Below are positions 22,190-34,860 of a stretch of DNA of 64,000 bases, piece after piece. This stretch comes from Spirometra erinaceieuropaei. Taxonomy: Eukaryota > Platyhelminthes > Cestoda > Diphyllobothriidea > Diphyllobothriidae. Positions within the stretch are counted from its first letter, which is position 1; the number at the start of each line of letters is the position of its first letter. Position numbers and translations under genes: made by a program. The stretch lies in assembly GCA_902702965.1 (NCBI GenBank), contig CACRXP010000146.1, forward strand, positions 1,060,577 through 1,124,576, read 5' to 3'. The notes beneath the pieces were generated by a model. It searched no databases and had not been told where the DNA came from. It was given only the letters and a program-made list of their open reading frames with translations.

Positions 22190-25100
22190 AGTCACCCTTG
22201 GTCCATTAAAAAGCCGAAAATATCTTTACAATGCCCTCCGCAGAGGTCACTGCGTAGACTCGGAAGAGTACCCCGAGACGTGTGGAAACTGAATGATTTA
22301 GTGTGCGAAATTCAAGACATTTGGTCTAGCAGAAACCTGATGTTATTTGCTGTTTTATTTCTCTCTTGACGGACAACTCGCTGTACCGCACTACAAGGAT
22401 GAGTGCCATGATTACTGGAGTGCCGCTTATTTCAGAGTGCAGGCACGTGTATGTCAACTGCCCGTGGCGCATGTGGGACGGGGGCTTTGCACCAACTCAG
22501 TCATCATTCCTGAGTTCGCTAGCTTCAATTGATACGACTCGGACTTGCCACTGGTACACACTGGGCAGAAAAGGGGGAGTGGTTTGATCTAACACAGACC
22601 CAAGGTGTGTTCTTACTCGCTAGGCTGGATCCTGCACGCCTTTAACGTATCACGACGGGTTATGTGTCATAGCTACGCAACTTGTCAACTGATGAGATAG
22701 CTCAAACCTCCTCTAGACGGAGGGCCAGGTTTAAGTAGTCTCCCTAATGTAGCCCTTATGGTACATATCTCTCTGAATGACTTAATTCTGGTTCTTGCGA
22801 GTTTATGGATCAGCGTATGTGTGGCACTTGTAGACGTAGATTCAACCGTTTTGGTCACTGGATCCACGCATTCCCATTTGCTCTGACCATGCTCTGCTAT
22901 TGGAAGTGATTTGGCTTTGGGGTAGAGGGGCTAAGGTAGATGCAGTGAAAGTCCCGCTTGCCATGAGCCAAACTCAAGCAGAGAACATCGTGCTCCCCCA
23001 GATAGTGGTGCCCTTCGCCGCATGCAACGGAAGGTTTAATAACGTGCCATTTGTGCTTTTTACATTGTAGGGCAACGTCTCAGCATCCGAATGGCGGTCG
23101 TTATCGAGAGCGTGGAATTTGGACACGCATATGACGATTACGTAAGTCTCCCCTTTGCTTCTATGACCTTTATATCTTCCATCAACTAGTACACAAACTT
23201 CACAAAAAGTGGAGTACTTATTCGATTAAATCAGCTCAAATGTATCTTCTTTCGATAGTCACTAAAGTATTTTTTGAACCGGAATCCATCAATGTCATCA
23301 TTAGTCTCATCATTGCATAAGTAATTTCGGCTATGCAAACGGCAATTATATCTCCAAGAATACGTTAAAAACAAACATTCTTTCCATGTCTGTCCGGCAC
23401 AAGCGTTTCTAGAGTGTTGCTTATCACGGTTTTAACAGGAGCAGCTTTGGCATAGGTGTTTGTATAATCACATTTTTGGAAGTTGCGATGTGCAAAAATC
23501 ATGTTATTTATGCCCAATCCTTTTTCATGTGACAAAATCATTATTCATTTTTCCGTGTCCGTTTCTCACCTTTACCACTGATCGTCTTTGTCTAATCATC
23601 AGTATGTTTGAAGTAACTGGATTTGTTAAAAACGTGCGTCCATTCATCAGCGGGTTGCCTTGAAAATACATTTACCAACCGGAGGCGTCAGACAGCTAGG
23701 GCTGGGCTTTGTTTCCGAAAGGCAAGACAAGCGGGGAAGTAAGTTTTATTTTGTAATTTTTTTGCCGATGAGCAGGCTCTCTTCAGTGCGTGAAATCGAC
23801 TTCCACACTATACAGTTGACGCAGTCGTCTGAACTGTTTGAGCCATAAATGTGTTGCAGCCATTCATTCAGGTCATCCAAATGCCCATCCTGAGATACGA
23901 ACCCCCGTCCGTTCAACTGCGTTACTGGCGCGATGCTGAGTCGAATGTGTTACCGTAAATCATGGTATAAAGCACTTGACCCGGACTTATCGGTCAGTAA
24001 TCAGTGGTTTATTCATATGAACCATAGGGTCATAACCGAGAGCTGTGGGTATAGTCACACGTGGGCCAAGTTACCCGCCCAATCCACTGCAACGTCTGAG
24101 ATCAACCAATTCTGACATAGTAAGCTGACATTACCATCAGGTTCTTTAAACAAGCAATCTAGAATCCACCCGATAACTACCAGTCGGACAGCGCCCGATG
24201 CGTATTCCAGCAAACGGCGGTTTGAATCCCTCTCGCAGCATATTCTTACTGTCCAAACGAGTCACCCATTTCACACAGACCTGTATGAAAAGTTTTCTTG
24301 CAAAACTTTCTTAGGCTGAATCAGGTCTCCGTAGTCGACAAACTGCTTCGGCATCCCTTCTCCACGCAATTCTTTTCCCAGTTCTAGTTGCACCGAAACT
24401 GCATAGGTATGCACGAAAACGGGAGAATACGAAGCTGATTTCCGCAAACTCCTTCGCGAGACCTTGAAGAGCATATTCCTAGTTCCTCCTTGCGCTTCCA
24501 TCCAGAGTGGAAAGCAGCCTTCCCGAGGCATACAGTCAACCATGCTCAACATCCGATACTGAAAGAGAGGCGGAAAAGGGAGGCGGGATGGGGGGGGGGA
24601 GGGCCGGGAAATTTATCCCCTCATTCCTGCTAGCTCGTTCTCTTACCTCCCATATGTATGTGGCATGCTCTCCGCGTAACTACGAACAACCCACCTGGCG
24701 TCAGCTGAGGTAGCTGTTACGGTCCCAGAGCTCACGAAGGACCGGGCTTAGGTGGGGTGGCTGATTGCGTTTCGTCTTGTCGGGGAGAAACAAAATTACG
24801 CTAGGCGCGCCTCACCGTCAAATAACAATTTACTGTTATACAGCCGTTCATGAGTCAATCCTGTCGGCCCAGTAACCCCTGAAATAGTACCTGCGTGTCG
24901 TTGGCTGCAAAAAGTGGAAGTTTAGACCGTTAGCGCCTGGCGACCGGAAGTTTTCGCTAACCCTCTACCGACGCGCGCGGCGACAGGCCTCGGGTGTGAA
25001 AAGCGCAGTTTCTTTTTTCCCTCATGTGTACTGCTGGCTGTCAAATTAAATTGGCCTGATCACCGCAGCTGGGCCGGGGGGGGGAGGGAGATTGGGAGGG

Positions 25101-25990
25101 AAGGGGGAGAGGTTGAGCGCTTCTAGTTGCCGAATTCTCTCTTCTATTCCTTCGTCTACGATGTCTGTTTCGGCTATTTTCCGGTCGAGGTATTTAGGCA
25201 GACGAGGCTAGTCTATGATGCTCTTACGATGGGGAGTGGAGTCATTTTATTCCCGTAATATGAGTAGTAATAACGACCTGCAAATGGTAAAAATCATTTA
25301 GTCTCAAGTTGGCAAGTTTGTGAATTCCAGAAGGGTAACTTGAGAAAGAAAAATGGCTCACTGAAACAGATTTATTATGCTGTGGCGGTTCAGGGAGCCT
25401 GGTCAGCTCATCATTGGGAAAGAAAGAATTTGGTCGGTTCAAGTCTGTTTGGCTCCGAAGGTTATTTAAATTTCTATTTGATGGTGCGCATTTGAAGTTT
25501 TGACAGTAGTGCGTTGACCAAACTCTCCGAGACGCCAGCATCGTGGTGAATCTGCTCAAGTGAGACATTTCTCTTTCTCAAACCAATCCGTCCTTCGAAT
25601 CAGTGGTAGATCGATGCATGAACCTCTGTAGGAAAGGTGACGTGGTCTCTTTTCAGGTTTCATCATCTTCTAAACGACCGACTCCCCTTTCGGAATCATG
25701 ATCCACATCCGTAACCTTGGGGGCACATTCAGCGATTGCTTATTTCGTCGCACTATTTCATGGACGTAGTCGAGGGCGTGGTTTAGGTGGCCAGAACACC
25801 CAGCAAAACCAGAAAGTGCGGATCGCTATACCGTCGCCGCTATGTTGAAGTGTGCGAATGTGCACTACCAGTAGTTCCAGTACAAGGAATGGCAGACAAC
25901 AAGTGTCTGACATTTACGAGCTGGGATGCTCATTTTCGTCTGCAGTCGCCTAGTCCTGTATATTCACCTACACAACAAAGAACGACTCTC
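22190..25990. other. No gene recognised (3.8 kb)
   Basis: Many short open frames up to 108 codons; none carries a recognisable domain. G-runs lie at 24592-24601 and 25077-25085. Some host exon could be hidden here but none could be supported. Confidence 0.4.
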
Positions 25991-25993
25991 CCA

Positions 25994-26170
<177 letters not shown>

Positions 26171-26329
26171 AGAAGTGCACCATTATTATCAAAATGTGTT
26201 CAGAGAATATCCATCTCTCGAAACTTCCTTCTAGGAACTGTGGCTGCTTTGAAAATGGAATAATCGCCTAAAAGCGTATTGACAGTTCTGGATCTCCAGA
26301 TTTTTGAAGCCATAGTACAACTTGCTTAT

Positions 26330-26460
26330 ATTTACAGAATGCGTACATTGTAGAAGTTGAAATATTTTGAGATTATGCTCCACAATGATCAGCATTACGA
26401 CCTCGCTTCCTAATTTAAAATTCATTTCGGTATTTCGGTCGGCAGTTCATGAGAACTTTT
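26330..26460. mobile_element. Foldback family D, terminal fragment
   Basis: GATTATGCTCCACAATGATC, then CGGTCGGCAGTTCATGAGAA, matches one arm end of the D family. Confidence 0.5.
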
Positions 26461-26674
26461 ACGAGATGTTCATTTACGTATATGGAAATATTTTTGAAGT
26501 GGTGAAATTGTCTGGGAAAATTACAACTTTTGTTGCGTAAATTTTCAAAGTCAGTCCCCTTGATTGTCGTCACAGTATGGTTGCTGTACAAAAATAATTA
26601 GCTATCTAACCATGGCCAACAAAGTTTTCTACGATTGTCCAATGTCTCTGCCAATGCGCATTGATTGTACCTCT

Positions 26675-27060
26675 TCATCCCTTCTGGATTGGCTGTGCTT
26701 GTTTGAATTTGTTTTGTATATCATCTAAGTCGACATGCCGACTAATGCATGCCTCCTCTGAGTGCATTTCCTCCAGGAATCCACTATTTGCCTTATTTTG
26801 CAGGCCCTTTTCCATGTGTCCAGTGTGTGCATGGTCACCTGGGAAAGATAGTCTGTTCTCTTTACCGCTTACCGCTGCTCCGGTTGAGACAGATTTCCCA
26901 GTACGGCCATGATAGACGGTGTCACAGATGGCACATAGGATTTTGTAGACAATACCTTTTCTATCGAGGGTGCACAAACACAGCAACCGGCATTAACCTT
27001 ACGCACAGAATATATATCAGATTGATTCATCCTACTGACAACGGTTTATATCCTATTCCC
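26675..27060 (-). pseudogene. Penelope-like element GIY-YIG endonuclease fragment
   Basis: The minus frame starting at 26986 gives RKGIVYKILCAICDTVYHGR followed by TGKS. GIVY and YHGRTG are the two halves of the GIY-YIG nuclease signature, and the LCAIC cysteine pair with the HAHTGH histidines matches the zinc-binding insert typical of Penelope-like retroelements. The C-terminus reads CISRHVDLDDIQNKFKQAQP, the usual PLE tail pattern. No reverse transcriptase precedes it, so it is a truncated remnant. The upstream part (27087-27157) is a PLE-tail repeat also found at 16533-16603. Confidence 0.8.
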
Positions 27061-27289
27061 TAAATGAGGACTAGCTAAAACCTAAACATGTGTTTCGCCA
27101 ATGTTTTTGCTGTGTTATGACGCAACTGCAAGGGGTTTGGTTCTTCGGTGCCTCCAAAACATTCTCTATAGTAGTTTCTGGTATATGAACTCTAGATAAA
27201 TATCAAGCTTATTATTTTAAAAACCACTAACCATAGGACTATGAACTGGGACATAACTTTTTAACGATCGCTCCAAAACTCCGCTAAAT

Positions 27290-27520
27290 TTTTTTTTACT
27301 TTTTAATTTCCACGAAGATTAACTGCGAACTCGGAGTAGGTCAGTATATACTAAGGTCTATGGGCGCAGATCGAATATTTGGACCGAAGCCCATCAGCCA
27401 CCGCGTAATATTCATTAACTGCCGACAGGCAGCCGATAGTATATTTTAGGACTACAAGATACCTTACTAGCGAGTACCTGTGTTGCTTGTATGGCACCTT
27501 GCAGCCCCAAAATTTCAATG
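27290..27520. mobile_element. Foldback/MITE family E, partial copy
   Basis: AACTGCGAACTCGGAGTAGG, CCGCGTAATATTCATTAACT and GCGAGTACCTGTGTTGCTTG match the element at 6880-7250 in order. The second arm is missing. Confidence 0.6.
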
Positions 27521-27940
27521 AACATTTCAGGTGAGGGCAATCAAATTCTGCGGTCAAAATTCAGATGACCAGTTGGTTGGCTCACATGTGCTTTCTATAA
27601 GTTATCGTTAGACCAGCATATTCATGTTGGAAAGGGAGATAAGGTAAAGGTGCATGATAGAAGAAATCGATTGTGTGAAAGGTAATATGAAACAGTGGAT
27701 CTTGCGGCAGTAAGGGTTGGAACCGTGCCAGGAGGGAGGACGCGGAGAAAAGCATGCCGTTAACCGACCTTTGGTCATTGTAAACTCGGTGTTTACACGA
27801 GGTTATTCTGTGAACACAAGAGAGAGTTACGTAACCTGACGAGAGTCACTTATGTTGTTGCCGGCAAACGCTGACCCAGTGTTTTTGGGTACAAAATTAT
27901 CACGTAGTGCCCACTACAAAGGAGTAGTACCAGCTGTAGC
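27521..27940. other. No gene recognised
   Basis: Only short open frames; nothing recognisable. Confidence 0.4.
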
Positions 27941-27943
27941 AAA

Positions 27944-28370
27944 TGTATGTATGTATATATATATATATATGAGCGACCCTAAATGTCATGTCCGGGGCAC
28001 TTTATTCCAAGTCCTGCACTCAACAATTTCGGAAACTATAAACTTGATGTTTATCTGGAGTTCATATACCAAAACGAGCACTAAGCCAAGCCCCACGCAC
28101 TCGCCACATGAAGCGGCAAACACGTCGGCAAAACGCGTGCTTGGGCATTTGACTGTTATCTATGCTGGGAGTACGGGATTAGCCATTGCCATATAAAACT
28201 GCGCAACTTGTAGTATTACTCGTCTTTACCACGGACAGCAGCCGGTTATTCAGACGTTCTTCATCTTAAATATTCATTCGGATTTCCGAGCTAACCCTTG
28301 AAAGTCATGTCCCGGGTACAGAATTTCACATCCTGCATTGAATAATTCCGAAAGTACTAGCTGTATATAT
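27944..28370. repeat. Dispersed repeat pair with (TA)n
   Basis: A (TA)n run at about 27955-27970. The block AATGTCATGTCCGGGGCACT (about 27981) returns as AAGTCATGTCCCGGGTACAG (about 28301). Between them, 28080-28190 resembles the PLE-type tails at 39895 and 57290 (shared ACTGTTATCTATGCTGGGAG / ACTGATACCTATGTCGGGAG wording). Confidence 0.45.
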
Positions 28371-29289
28371 AAACGAATAAATTTTATTCTTCTATAGAGG
28401 AATCTCCTTTTGTATTCTGAAGTCGTCGTCGCCGTTTTTTTTCCTTGTGACTCATCCGAAAATGACCAGGTCTGCCCCCCCCCCCTCCCTCGGTACGAGG
28501 CGAGGCACTTTTTTTCTTTCAGCAAAACTTCCCAGACTTGTGAAGTTTTAACACGCCTGCTAGGCACTGCATGTTCGTTCGCCCCATAATCGTGAACCCA
28601 TTTGACGATGGGTAGGAGGGAGACATGATCTTTCAAATGGTTGGCGTTCTAAAGAAACTGTGTGCAGTCCTTAAAACGACTGTCTGTCAGCGTAGAGCTT
28701 ACTTGAGGGAGGGTTTTAATTCCTCACCTCCTTTCCTCCTAACCTCCGATCTTGCCTCGACTTTGTCGCATATATAAACAAGAATAACGTGGTCGTTTCA
28801 ACCATCCTCGTTTTGCATATCTTAAAACAAAATTTTAACTCAGCGTCGATTTCTGATCTACGGGCATCGTCAACCGAGACAAGTGTCAGTTCTTAAACAT
28901 ATTGTCGATTCTGACGAGGCCTAACGAGAAGATATGTCTTTCAAACGAAAGGTACGATTTCAGAGAGGTGTTTTATAGTCTTTTTGTATAGACTGCTCTA
29001 CACAGAGGGTTAGCTTATGAAATAAAAATCCTCTTTTTTATTACGCGTTTTTAAAGTTATATTTGTCTGCTTGGAAGTAAAGCCTACACTCATTGAACAG
29101 CTGTCTTCCTCAACCGAAAAATTGACAAATTTTAAACATGCCCCATTGTTTAACCCATCTCCTGCCATATCAATAGCGTCCTAGGAGATATGAGCGGGAG
29201 TTGCATAAGTTCCTTGGATTTATGGACATCAGATTACATGCCATGTGTTGAAGTCTCAATGCAAGAGGTGACGAAAAATCCGGTTGCTC
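28371..29289. other. No gene recognised
   Basis: A 120-codon minus frame at 28274-28636 lacks any domain and overlaps a repeat. A C-run is at 28476-28485. Confidence 0.4.
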
Positions 29290-29307
29290 TCCCGATCACA
29301 ACCGACA

Positions 29308-29470
29308 GGGCAACGAGCCCGTGGCTCATTGGTAGAGCTTTGGACTCAATGACCAAAGACCCTGAGTTCGAATCCCAGGTGGTTCACACTTGGGATTGGG
29401 TACGACTGGCTGATGACGGGTAATAAAACGGAAATGGCCACTCCGGTCTCCCTTGTCTTTGTCGACATCA
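29308..29470 (+). mobile_element. tRNA-derived SINE copy
   Basis: Head CGTGGCTCATTGGTAGAGCT is a good A box and GAGTTCGAATCCCAGG (about 29362) a near-perfect B box. The tail is GGCCACTCCGGTCTCCCTTG. This is the best preserved SINE in the window. Confidence 0.8.
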
Positions 29471-29514
29471 CCTTATCTACCTTTGCATTTAAAATTCATA
29501 CTACGTGTGGCACT

Positions 29515-29715
29515 ACTCGTTTGTAGAATGGAACAGGCCAGACAGAGACAGTTGTTCCACGGTCGTTATCGATCATCAGGGCGTTATGGGCTTCCGTTTT
29601 ATATGTGATATGTGTCCTATGACACAACGTTCGTTGTCGTTAGTAGCAAGCCGGCAGACGAGCAGAATGGAATCGAGTGAGATCCTAACCACAGAAGTGA
29701 GAGTCAAATGCTTAC
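29515..29715. repeat. Dispersed repeat family F, reverse orientation
   Basis: AACAGGCCAGACAGAGACAG at 29532 and GAGTGAGATCCTAACCACAG at 29676 are the same blocks as in 19015-19198, inverted in order. A partial third piece is at 29780-29815. Confidence 0.6.
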
Positions 29716-29827
29716 ATGCATGTTTATATACGTTACTTCCAATGGCGTATGACATACTTATGACTGCTAATGACTGCTAACTAGCTGTCTGTGTCTGGCC
29801 TGTTGCCCTCTTAGTGAGCTGCTTATG

Positions 29828-29850
29828 TAACATATATATATATATATATA
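29828..29850. repeat. (TA)n microsatellite
   Basis: Short uninterrupted TA run next to the family G repeat. Confidence 0.9.
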
Positions 29851-29859
29851 CCAAGGGGG

Positions 29860-30200
29860 CGGGATGACAGAGAATGCGGGCAGATTGACACAGTACTTTT
29901 TCGGGTATATTCTGACTTCATTAATCCATTCATAAACCTGATCAACAGCTCGGACGAGAAACACAAGCACGAGCTCGTATACGACGCAGGTGGTCCACAG
30001 ACGGAGTCTAGCAGATGGGTCATAAGCACTTTATCGAACCGATGCTCATCAGTGCCTCGTCATCTGTCGTTCTCTGTCGCTGTAGATCGTGGCCCAGCTA
30101 CTAGTCAGGGTTATGATTGGCCGAATTAAGGCAAAATAAGTCCGAAAGAACACTGCGTCACCCTACCCGCATTCTCTGTCGTCGCTCCCCCCCCCTCTAC
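29860..30200. repeat. Dispersed repeat family G
   Basis: ATGACAGAGAATGCGGGCAG, CCACAGACGGAGTCTAGCAG and ATAAGCACTTTATCGAACCG parallel 2550-3030. At 30100-30200 another copy begins in opposite orientation (ACCCGCATTCTCTGTCGTC). Confidence 0.5.
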
Positions 30201-32185
30201 TATTATTACATGGCCGACTTCGGCCTAGTAGTTGGTTGCCGGTTCGTGACCTTTGCCACACATACGGAGCTTGTCTGGTTCGAAAGGCCAAAAAATCGGT
30301 ATGTACCAATTCCTGCTTGAATATGTATATGCCTATTTCCGGACCTGTGTATGTTTCCACTTGGAATGTGGAAAACGAATTTGGAAGGGAAAAGAAAAGT
30401 TTTTTTAACAATTTCTGTCTGGAAGTAAGCTGAGACGCTAAAAATAGTGTCATCCTTTGATAGTGTCGATTAAATGGTCTACAGTTTAGCCTGAACTCGT
30501 GAATCACCGGGACAAACTTTTGTCGTGATTTCGGATGGAAAAGACGTGCAGGCTGTTGATTGAGTAACTTTCGTGCGGCTGTTCAGACTTCATTAGCGAA
30601 ATATAACAAATAATGCAATATGTTTCGGAGCGTTTTTCGATGCCAACAAGCATTCTGTCATATTTTGCATGAGCGGTGGAAAGCAACCTCACTTTACGTA
30701 CTCATCTTATCGAGAGCGATGTATTCCTCGGATGCTGCACCTAATTTCGACGGTTCAATGCTGTGGACAACATTTACAATTGGGTTAAATCTATGCAAAT
30801 CCGCATGAGTTTTAATGTTGATTGCCGTATCCAGTTGAATTAACACTGCCCCTAAAGTATCCCAGGTGTTAAATGCGTGTATTCAAATCAGTCACCGTTC
30901 CTCCCGACATCGGAGCTTGGCACATGAAGAGAAAAGGGAGAGGGGGTGCGATGGATGCTGTGTAAGTCCGTCCACGTCATCGGTGCCGCAACAACACTTT
31001 GCAACACGCGATGGAAGCCCTTGCTTGCTCTAGAATGCTTATTTGCGTGAACCTGATGACTTAAATTCAATCACTCGGGAGATCGTCTTTGGCATGCAGT
31101 TTGTAATTCTTAAGCACAAGGTAAAATTCAGACTGTATTTTAAAAAAAGCAGGTATTGGAAGAGTGCACTTCACTACAGGGGCTTGATGCACGAATTACG
31201 TGTTGGGACAGTTTTGTTCAGAAATATGGGTGTATTTAGGCAAATATCGCGAATAAATGAGGGGGGGGGTTGCCCACTGTCAATGTGAGTACTGTATTCC
31301 CGAATGCTATTTGCAGGGGCGACTGTGGAAGTACTTATTTAAAAGCCCGTATGTCGCCGTGGAGCCATCTTCCCTCTGATCAATGATCTTTTCGGCTTGA
31401 AAGCTCAACGAAAAATCCTGATAATGGTTTTATAAGTTTGAACGCCCGTTGTTTTTTCTACTCCTGCAAAAATAAGCTGAGATGTGGGTAATTCCACCCG
31501 AATTTCACGCACCCAGCCCCATTAAAGACATGGTATCATACGAGAAAACCATTATGACGGTATGTTTTATGGGTCACGTAGGAAGCCCCGGGACTCAGCG
31601 CGACGACGACGTTCCGTAGCCTGATCTTTGAATTCCCCCTTCTATGAACTACTAACGGGTCCGTGTTCGAGTGCCGCCTTATTCAGGACTGGGGTTTGGT
31701 GTGGCCCGGTGGCGACAGCCAGAAATCGCTAGCCCAACGTTCCCGATTTCTGTCGGTACTGCCTCTTGTAGCTTTATCGGTGGCCACAGTTCCAATGAAT
31801 AGGGGAGACTGGGGTGTCCGGTGAAAATTGAGGTATGACACGCCGAAACTGGATTAAAAATCATGTCACAACATCAAGGAAATTATGTTATGAACAAATG
31901 CGATCCAGAAAATAAAGTTGCTACTGAAGACAGCTTTTGTAATAGGATCCGGTGGACATTTTAGATCGTACCGTTGGGCCCGGTTTTTTATCCTACGTTT
32001 TTATTAGGTAGATCAAGTGAACTTCAAGGAATAGGTCAAATTATCTCTGAAGCTCTGTGTTCCCTTTGCGAATGAATCGTCGTAAAGGTCCTTCTTGCAT
32101 AGATGACATTCTTTCTCAAAGCCAGTGTATGTGACACTGATGTCTGCTATTACTTTCGACAGTCCGTATGGTGAAAAACGCAAGT
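30201..32185. other. No gene recognised
   Basis: Open frames up to 114 codons with no recognisable domain. TTCGAAAGGCCAAAAAATCG at 30280 resembles a stretch at about 39777, so part is repeat. Confidence 0.4.
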
Positions 32186-33160
32186 GCAGTAAGTAAGCTG
32201 CCTCATGAAATCTCAACAGAATTTTCGAAATGCGTTGCCGTTTCGAAAAGATTAAGTAAGAAGGCATGTAAAACTAATCATCGTGCGGCATAAGTCTATA
32301 ATAATTCAGTTACCTCAAGAAGCTGGCTTTCGAACAAACGTTTCTACGGCTGTGTCCAAAAACCATACTAAGTAAAAATTACTACTTATGTGGCATGCAT
32401 TTTTTTCATTGATTTTCGATGTCCCCAAGGATTCAATTATATTCCATGGAAAACATGCATAAAAATATGTATTCTTTTGTTCGTTCAATATAAAATTATG
32501 TCTTCGTTCAATTTTACCCTCGGAGGAAGGATATAATTTGGTTTTATATAACTTTTCCAATTCCCAAATAATTTTGAACACGACCCGCCGTTACACTTGT
32601 ATTTAGAGCTCCCAAACTACAAGCCGTATAATTTCCGCGTACGGAAAACCATACATTTCCCTGCAATATTAAGAAGAGACCATATGGGGTACATAAAATG
32701 AAGCAGTGGATTTGAATCACATTGCTAACTTTACAAGCCACATTAGTAAAGGCAGAGACATGATGTTCGAGGAAGGGCCATTTCACAGTATTAATAAGCC
32801 TCACAAATAGAAACTTATTTAAAACCGAATTATACTCTTCCTTTGAGTCGTTTTTTACTGAATGAGCAAAGGAAAAATGTTTTTATGCATGCTTTCCATG
32901 AAACATACTTGAGTCTTCAAAGACATGGAAAATCAATGAGGAAAATTCATGCCACTTAAGTAGTCATTTGTACGTTGAATAGTTTTGGATGCAGTCGGAA
33001 CGGAATTTTTTTCGAAAGCCGGCGTCCTGGGCTAACTGAATTATTACAGAATTATGTTGGACGCTGACGAGTTTTATAACTCTACTTAACTAATCTTTTT
33101 GAAACGGAAACGCATTTCAAAATTTTGGTTGACGTTTCATGAGTTAGCCCACATACTGTA
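32186..33160. mobile_element. Foldback element family D, complete copy
   Basis: Left arm CTCATGAAATCTCAACAGAA, right arm CATGAGTTAGCCCACATACTG followed by TA. About 975 bp with long inverted arms. The arms are more diverged from each other than in the 21158 copy. Confidence 0.75.
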
Positions 33161-33545
33161 TATGAGAAGACGAATGAAGCATTTCGACTTTTACAAAACT
33201 GCCCCGACTGATGATGATGGTGGTGGCGGTTCCGTTGGTGGTGCTGCTAATGCTCTAGTCCTCGCAAGCGGCGACATCGATCGCGTGCCCCTTAGAATGT
33301 GCGCGGTAGCGATGGCTTGCGTATGGATTTGTTTGTAGTGATGCCGATTTGCTCTGCATAAACTGCACTCTCTGTCTCCGCCCGTGCCAACCCTCCTGAG
33401 ATTAAAGAACGAGGCCAAAACGACCGGAATCGAGTGCAGGTGCAGTGAATGGTATAGATAAACAGCCCGTTTGTGGACGTTCAACACACGATATGTTTCC
33501 AACGATATGTACCCAGAATCCGTAGCGCAGTATTGGATCTCTTAT
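33161..33545. other. Spacer with (GAT/GGT)n-like stretch
   Basis: A GATGATGATGGTGGTGGCGG stretch near 33210. No gene recognised. Confidence 0.4.
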
Positions 33546-33546
33546 A

Positions 33547-33928
33547 CAGTAGGTGGGCTAAATAATGAAATGTCAAATTGTCGAAATGCGTTCTCGTTTC
33601 GAAAAGATTAATTAAGTAGGGTTGACAACTAATCATCATGCAGCATAATTCTATAATGATCCGGTTATCGCAGGGTGCCGGCTTTCGAACGAACGTATTT
33701 CCGACCGTATGCAAGAACCATACTCTCTCAAAAATGACTACATAGGTAGCATAGAATTTTCTCATTGATTGTAAGGCTCTCAAAAGTTCAATTATATTTC
33801 GCGGAAAGCATGGATAAAATGTTCATTTTATTACTTATTCGGTAGAAAGTCACGTCTTTTTCCAATTTTATACGCAAAAGACGAGTATTATTTCCCATTC
33901 ATTTCATGAATTAGCCCACTTACTGTAC
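33547..33928. mobile_element. Foldback family D, internally deleted copy
   Basis: Left end CAGTAGGTGGGCTAAATAAT and right end TTAGCCCACTTACTG, with TA on both flanks. Only about 380 bp, because most of the right arm and centre are deleted. Confidence 0.75.
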
Positions 33929-33934
33929 GTGAGA

Positions 33935-34560
33935 GTGCCTTAGGAGTCGCATTTAGAAGAACTCATTCCAGGTTGCCTTTTCGTCATCTAATCACTTCAA
34001 CGTACTACCATGTGGACCGCGTTTTCCCTACAGTTGACAACCTCCTCGGTCATTATCCCTGGGGCGTCAGGTTAACACAAAAATGTCTCACGTGTACCGA
34101 TTAGAATGCCGAATTACTCATTGTATCCATTTTCGAAGACACAGCATGCCAGGATTTCGAAAAAGCAGTTTTTGGGGGCGTATGCAAAAATGTCAAAACT
34201 GTATATACCTCCGTCAGCCAGTTGAGTAAGTTTTATTTCAGAAGCAAATAATGCATACTCATGCAAGAAATTTAAAAATGATCTCTGCGTACATGATGTG
34301 TTTGTAAAGTCGCTTCTGGACACCCGGGGCGCCCATGTTTCAACGAGAGTGCCTTTGTCAGGAAACATGACAAACTGTCGACAGCTTAACACTAAGCTGT
34401 TATTTTCCCTCAAAATAAAACGTCAGTGTTCTCCTGCATGTGGGGTTCATTTGCATTGCCGGAAATTCAGTCGATTGGATAGTAAATGGCCTTATTTAGA
34501 TTCTTAACGGAAAGGGTAAAATTTGTCATGCGGTTGTTTTTCCAGAGTTTGACAGCCCAA
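33935..34560. other. No gene recognised
   Basis: Minus frame 34114-34413 and + frame 34298-34507 are unrecognised. Confidence 0.4.
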
Positions 34561-34574
34561 AAAGTACGTAGGCA

Positions 34575-34672
34575 NNNNNNNNNNNNNNNNNNNNNNNNNN
34601 NNNNNNNNNNNNNNNNNNNNNNNNNNNNNNNNNNNNNNNNNNNNNNNNNNNNNNNNNNNNNNNNNNNNNNNN
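34575..34672. other. Assembly gap
   Basis: Run of N. The flanks are related by inversion (AAAAGTACGTAGGCA to the left, AAAGCTACGTATGCTCGCC near 34852), suggesting a hairpin that did not assemble. Confidence 0.99.
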
Positions 34673-34860
34673 TCGTCGGGCCAGTACAGTTATATGGGTA
34701 CGGAGTAGAAGTAAAACATGTCAGCGATAAGAGAAATCGATAAAAGTTCTCCTCAAAATACAGGCGGGGTTTGGAAATGTGTCTTATCGCTGACATGCTT
34801 TACTTCTACCCCGTTCCCCTATAATTGTACCCGCCCGACAAGAATTTATCGAAAGCTACG
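34673..34860. repeat. Inverted repeat
   Basis: GAGTAGAAGTAAAACATGTC then AGCGATAAG (34704-34732) is inverted at 34780-34810 (CTTATCGCTGACATGCTTTA). CGTCGGGCCAGTACAGTTAT is mirrored by ATAATTGTACCCGCCCGACA. Arms are about 60 bp around a 45 bp centre. Confidence 0.8.

Noticed and set aside
29308..29385. Functional tRNA gene
   Set aside because: A and B boxes are present but the body is a SINE with a conserved non-tRNA tail and sister copies.
30236..30433. Possible upstream channel exon (ISGPVYVSTWNVENEF)
   Set aside because: The preceding bases match a dispersed repeat near 39777 and the frame lacks family landmarks.
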